Below are positions 62,757 to 64,000 of a stretch of DNA of 64,000 bases, piece by piece. The notes under the pieces are model-generated. The model made no database searches. It worked only from the letters and a program-made list of their open reading frames with translations, and had not been told where the DNA came from. The translations under genes were made by a program, and so were the position numbers. The first letter of the stretch is position 1, and the number at the start of each line of letters is the position of its first letter. The stretch covers positions 37,341 through 101,340 of the forward strand of contig PKWM01000031.1 in NCBI GenBank assembly GCA_003133245.1, in the 5' to 3' direction. The DNA comes from Rhodoferax sp. (GTDB taxonomy: Bacteria > Pseudomonadota > Gammaproteobacteria > Burkholderiales > Burkholderiaceae_C).

Positions 62757-63971
62757 ATGAAACAATTTCAGAAACTTTCCAGCGTCCGGCCCTTGTTTAT
62801 GGCCTCGCTGCTAATCGCTTTACTGTCCGGTTGCGGCGGTGGTGGAGGGAGTGACCCGGCGTTTCCGAGCGCCAGCAAATTGGCGGGTAGCAAGGTTGTC
62901 GCCGACGTCTCCGGCGCTCCAGGCAGTTCCGCGATCGACCCTACGGTGGATTCAGCCAGCCCAAGTGACGGTGCCACAAACGTGCCCACCAGCACCAACA
63001 GCAGCAATAACATCGTCGCTGGCACGCTAGTCACTGCCACCTTCAGCCAGCCGATGGATCCGGCAACGATCAATTCACCTCTGGCCGGCTCCTTGCTCAC
63101 GTTTGCGCTCAAGGACACTACTGGCAACAATGTGCCCGGTACTGTCGCCATGAACGCCGCCAACACGGTGGCCACTTTTACTCCCACGGCGTCGGCACTC
63201 AGCCCGAATACCAGCTATAAGGCCACAGTGACCACGGCGGCCAAGAGCGCCGGTGGCACGGCCATGGCGGTCCCGATTGTCTGGGGCTTTGCAACCAAGG
63301 CGCTGGCATACACCGCCCAGGCACCGGTCAACCTCGGCACCGCTAGCACGTTCACGATTCTGAGCAAAACCGGGATCACCGACGTCTATAAATCTGCCAT
63401 CGTTGGTGATGTTGGAACGAGTCCGATCACCGGTGCTGCGATGCTTCTCACATGCGGTGAAGTGGTCGGGAAGATTTTTGTGGTCGATGCGGCCGGCCCC
63501 CTGCCCTGCGCGGTCAATGATGCCACCACCCTGACCGCAGCGATTGGTGACATGGGCACCGCTTACCTGGACGCCCAAGGACGCAAGTCACCCGACTTCA
63601 CTGAACTGGGTGCCGGCGAGATTGGCGGGCTGACCCTCGCTCCTGGCCTTTACAAGTGGGGCACCAGTGTCATGATCAGCAACGACGTCACCCTCTCGGG
63701 TGGTCCGAATGATGTCTGGATCTTCCAGGTGGCAGGACAGTTGAACGAGGCCAATGGCAAGCGGGTGACGCTGGCCGGCGGCGCACTGGCCAAGAACATT
63801 TTCTGGCAAGTCGCTGACAGTGTGGCCATCGGAACAACCGCGCACTTTGAGGGCGTCGTGTTGGGTAAAACACTGGTCGCTGTGAATACGGGCGCATCGG
63901 CAAACGGTCGACTGTTCGCGCAGACTGCGGTCACGCTCCAAATGAACGCGATTACACAACCCGCCCTGTAA
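62757..63971 (+). CDS. Lipoprotein with Ig-like and DUF3494 (ice-binding type) domains
   Basis: 404 residues. Lipoprotein signal LLIALLSGCGGGGG (Cys26), a Ser/Thr/Asn-rich Big_5-like Ig domain (about 60-175, SASPSDGATNVPTSTN ... ATFSQPMDPATINS), then a DUF3494 domain (about 190-400) with GLTLAPGLYKWGTSVMIS, DVWIFQVAGQLN, NIFWQVADSVAIGTTAHFEG. DUF3494 contains many ice-binding proteins of cold-living microbes; some members have other roles. Surface-attached location is likely. Not linked by position to the sulfur genes. Confidence 0.9.
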   Translation: MKQFQKLSSVRPLFMASLLIALLSGCGGGGGSDPAFPSASKLAGSKVVADVSGAPGSSAIDPTVDSASPSDGATNVPTSTNSSNNIVAGTLVTATFSQPMDPATINSPLAGSLLTFALKDTTGNNVPGTVAMNAANTVATFTPTASALSPNTSYKATVTTAAKSAGGTAMAVPIVWGFATKALAYTAQAPVNLGTASTFTILSKTGITDVYKSAIVGDVGTSPITGAAMLLTCGEVVGKIFVVDAAGPLPCAVNDATTLTAAIGDMGTAYLDAQGRKSPDFTELGAGEIGGLTLAPGLYKWGTSVMISNDVTLSGGPNDVWIFQVAGQLNEANGKRVTLAGGALAKNIFWQVADSVAIGTTAHFEGVVLGKTLVAVNTGASANGRLFAQTAVTLQMNAITQPAL

Positions 63972-64000
63972 GGACGCAAGGAACGTCGCGGCGGTGCTGA

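Overview
The window reads as chromosomal DNA of a betaproteobacterium, most likely Burkholderiales/Comamonadaceae close to Rhodoferax or Polaromonas. Grounds: the order ispE, tRNA-Gln, prs, rplY, pth; an SAH riboswitch in front of ahcY followed by tlyA and metF; a Bug-type solute receptor; HrcA plus a CIRCE operator on groESL; and the sulfate block cysI, DUF934, cysH, cysD, cysN. This placement is inference from gene content, not from a database search. Almost all of the window is ordinary core genome; I see no CRISPR array, no intact transposase, no integrase and no rRNA.

Layout. 1-138 is the tail of an unidentified gene. 176-4481 (minus) is a tightly overlapping operon fadD, mtnP, class II aldolase, mtnA, which looks like a methylthioadenosine salvage route of the DHAP-shunt type. 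4482-5382 is gene-free and full of repeats. pntA/pntB (transhydrogenase) follow on the minus strand. mnmA, an SAH riboswitch, ahcY, tlyA and metF form the methyl-cycle block. 13248-17936 (minus) holds a Bcr-type exporter, a Bug receptor, an amidohydrolase and a LysR regulator. 18143-20896 has a glycine-zipper protein and groESL under CIRCE. Then come two envelope proteins, pgi (with an in-frame repeat insertion), uvrA, an MFS carrier and ssb.

29508-30692 is a cyclic-di-GMP riboswitch leading into a PAS-GGDEF diguanylate cyclase. 31044-33217 has an OmlA-like lipoprotein, two tiny basic proteins, a duplicated 3' half of a tRNA gene, a universal stress protein and the complete tRNA (CAT). hrcA, nadK, recN and rapZ follow, then mutM/mutY (minus), a TPR protein, lolB, ispE, tRNA-Gln, prs, rplY and pth. 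45945-47243 has a ferredoxin, a universal stress protein and coaD; 47334-51169 is rsmD and the pyrimidine group (pseudo-dihydroorotase, pyrB, pyrR, ruvX). Next to it is a short PilL/ChpA-like gene that may be what is left of a type IV pilus chemotaxis locus, divergent from hemL.

53701-62489 is sulfur metabolism: a rhodanese, a sulfate-binding protein, the siroheme genes cbiX and cobA, then cysI, DUF934, an APS-type cysH, cysD and cysN. The window ends with a lipoprotein carrying an Ig-like domain and a DUF3494 (ice-binding type) domain.

The most unusual signals are repeats rather than new protein systems: an 83-bp inverted-repeat element with a second copy and a half-copy inside mnmA, a roughly 45-residue repeat-derived insertion inside pgi, a 256-bp nest of palindromes before cysI, a 16-bp perfect hairpin between groES and groEL, and a tRNA 3'-half duplication with a compensatory base-pair change. 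I found no clearly undescribed multi-gene system.
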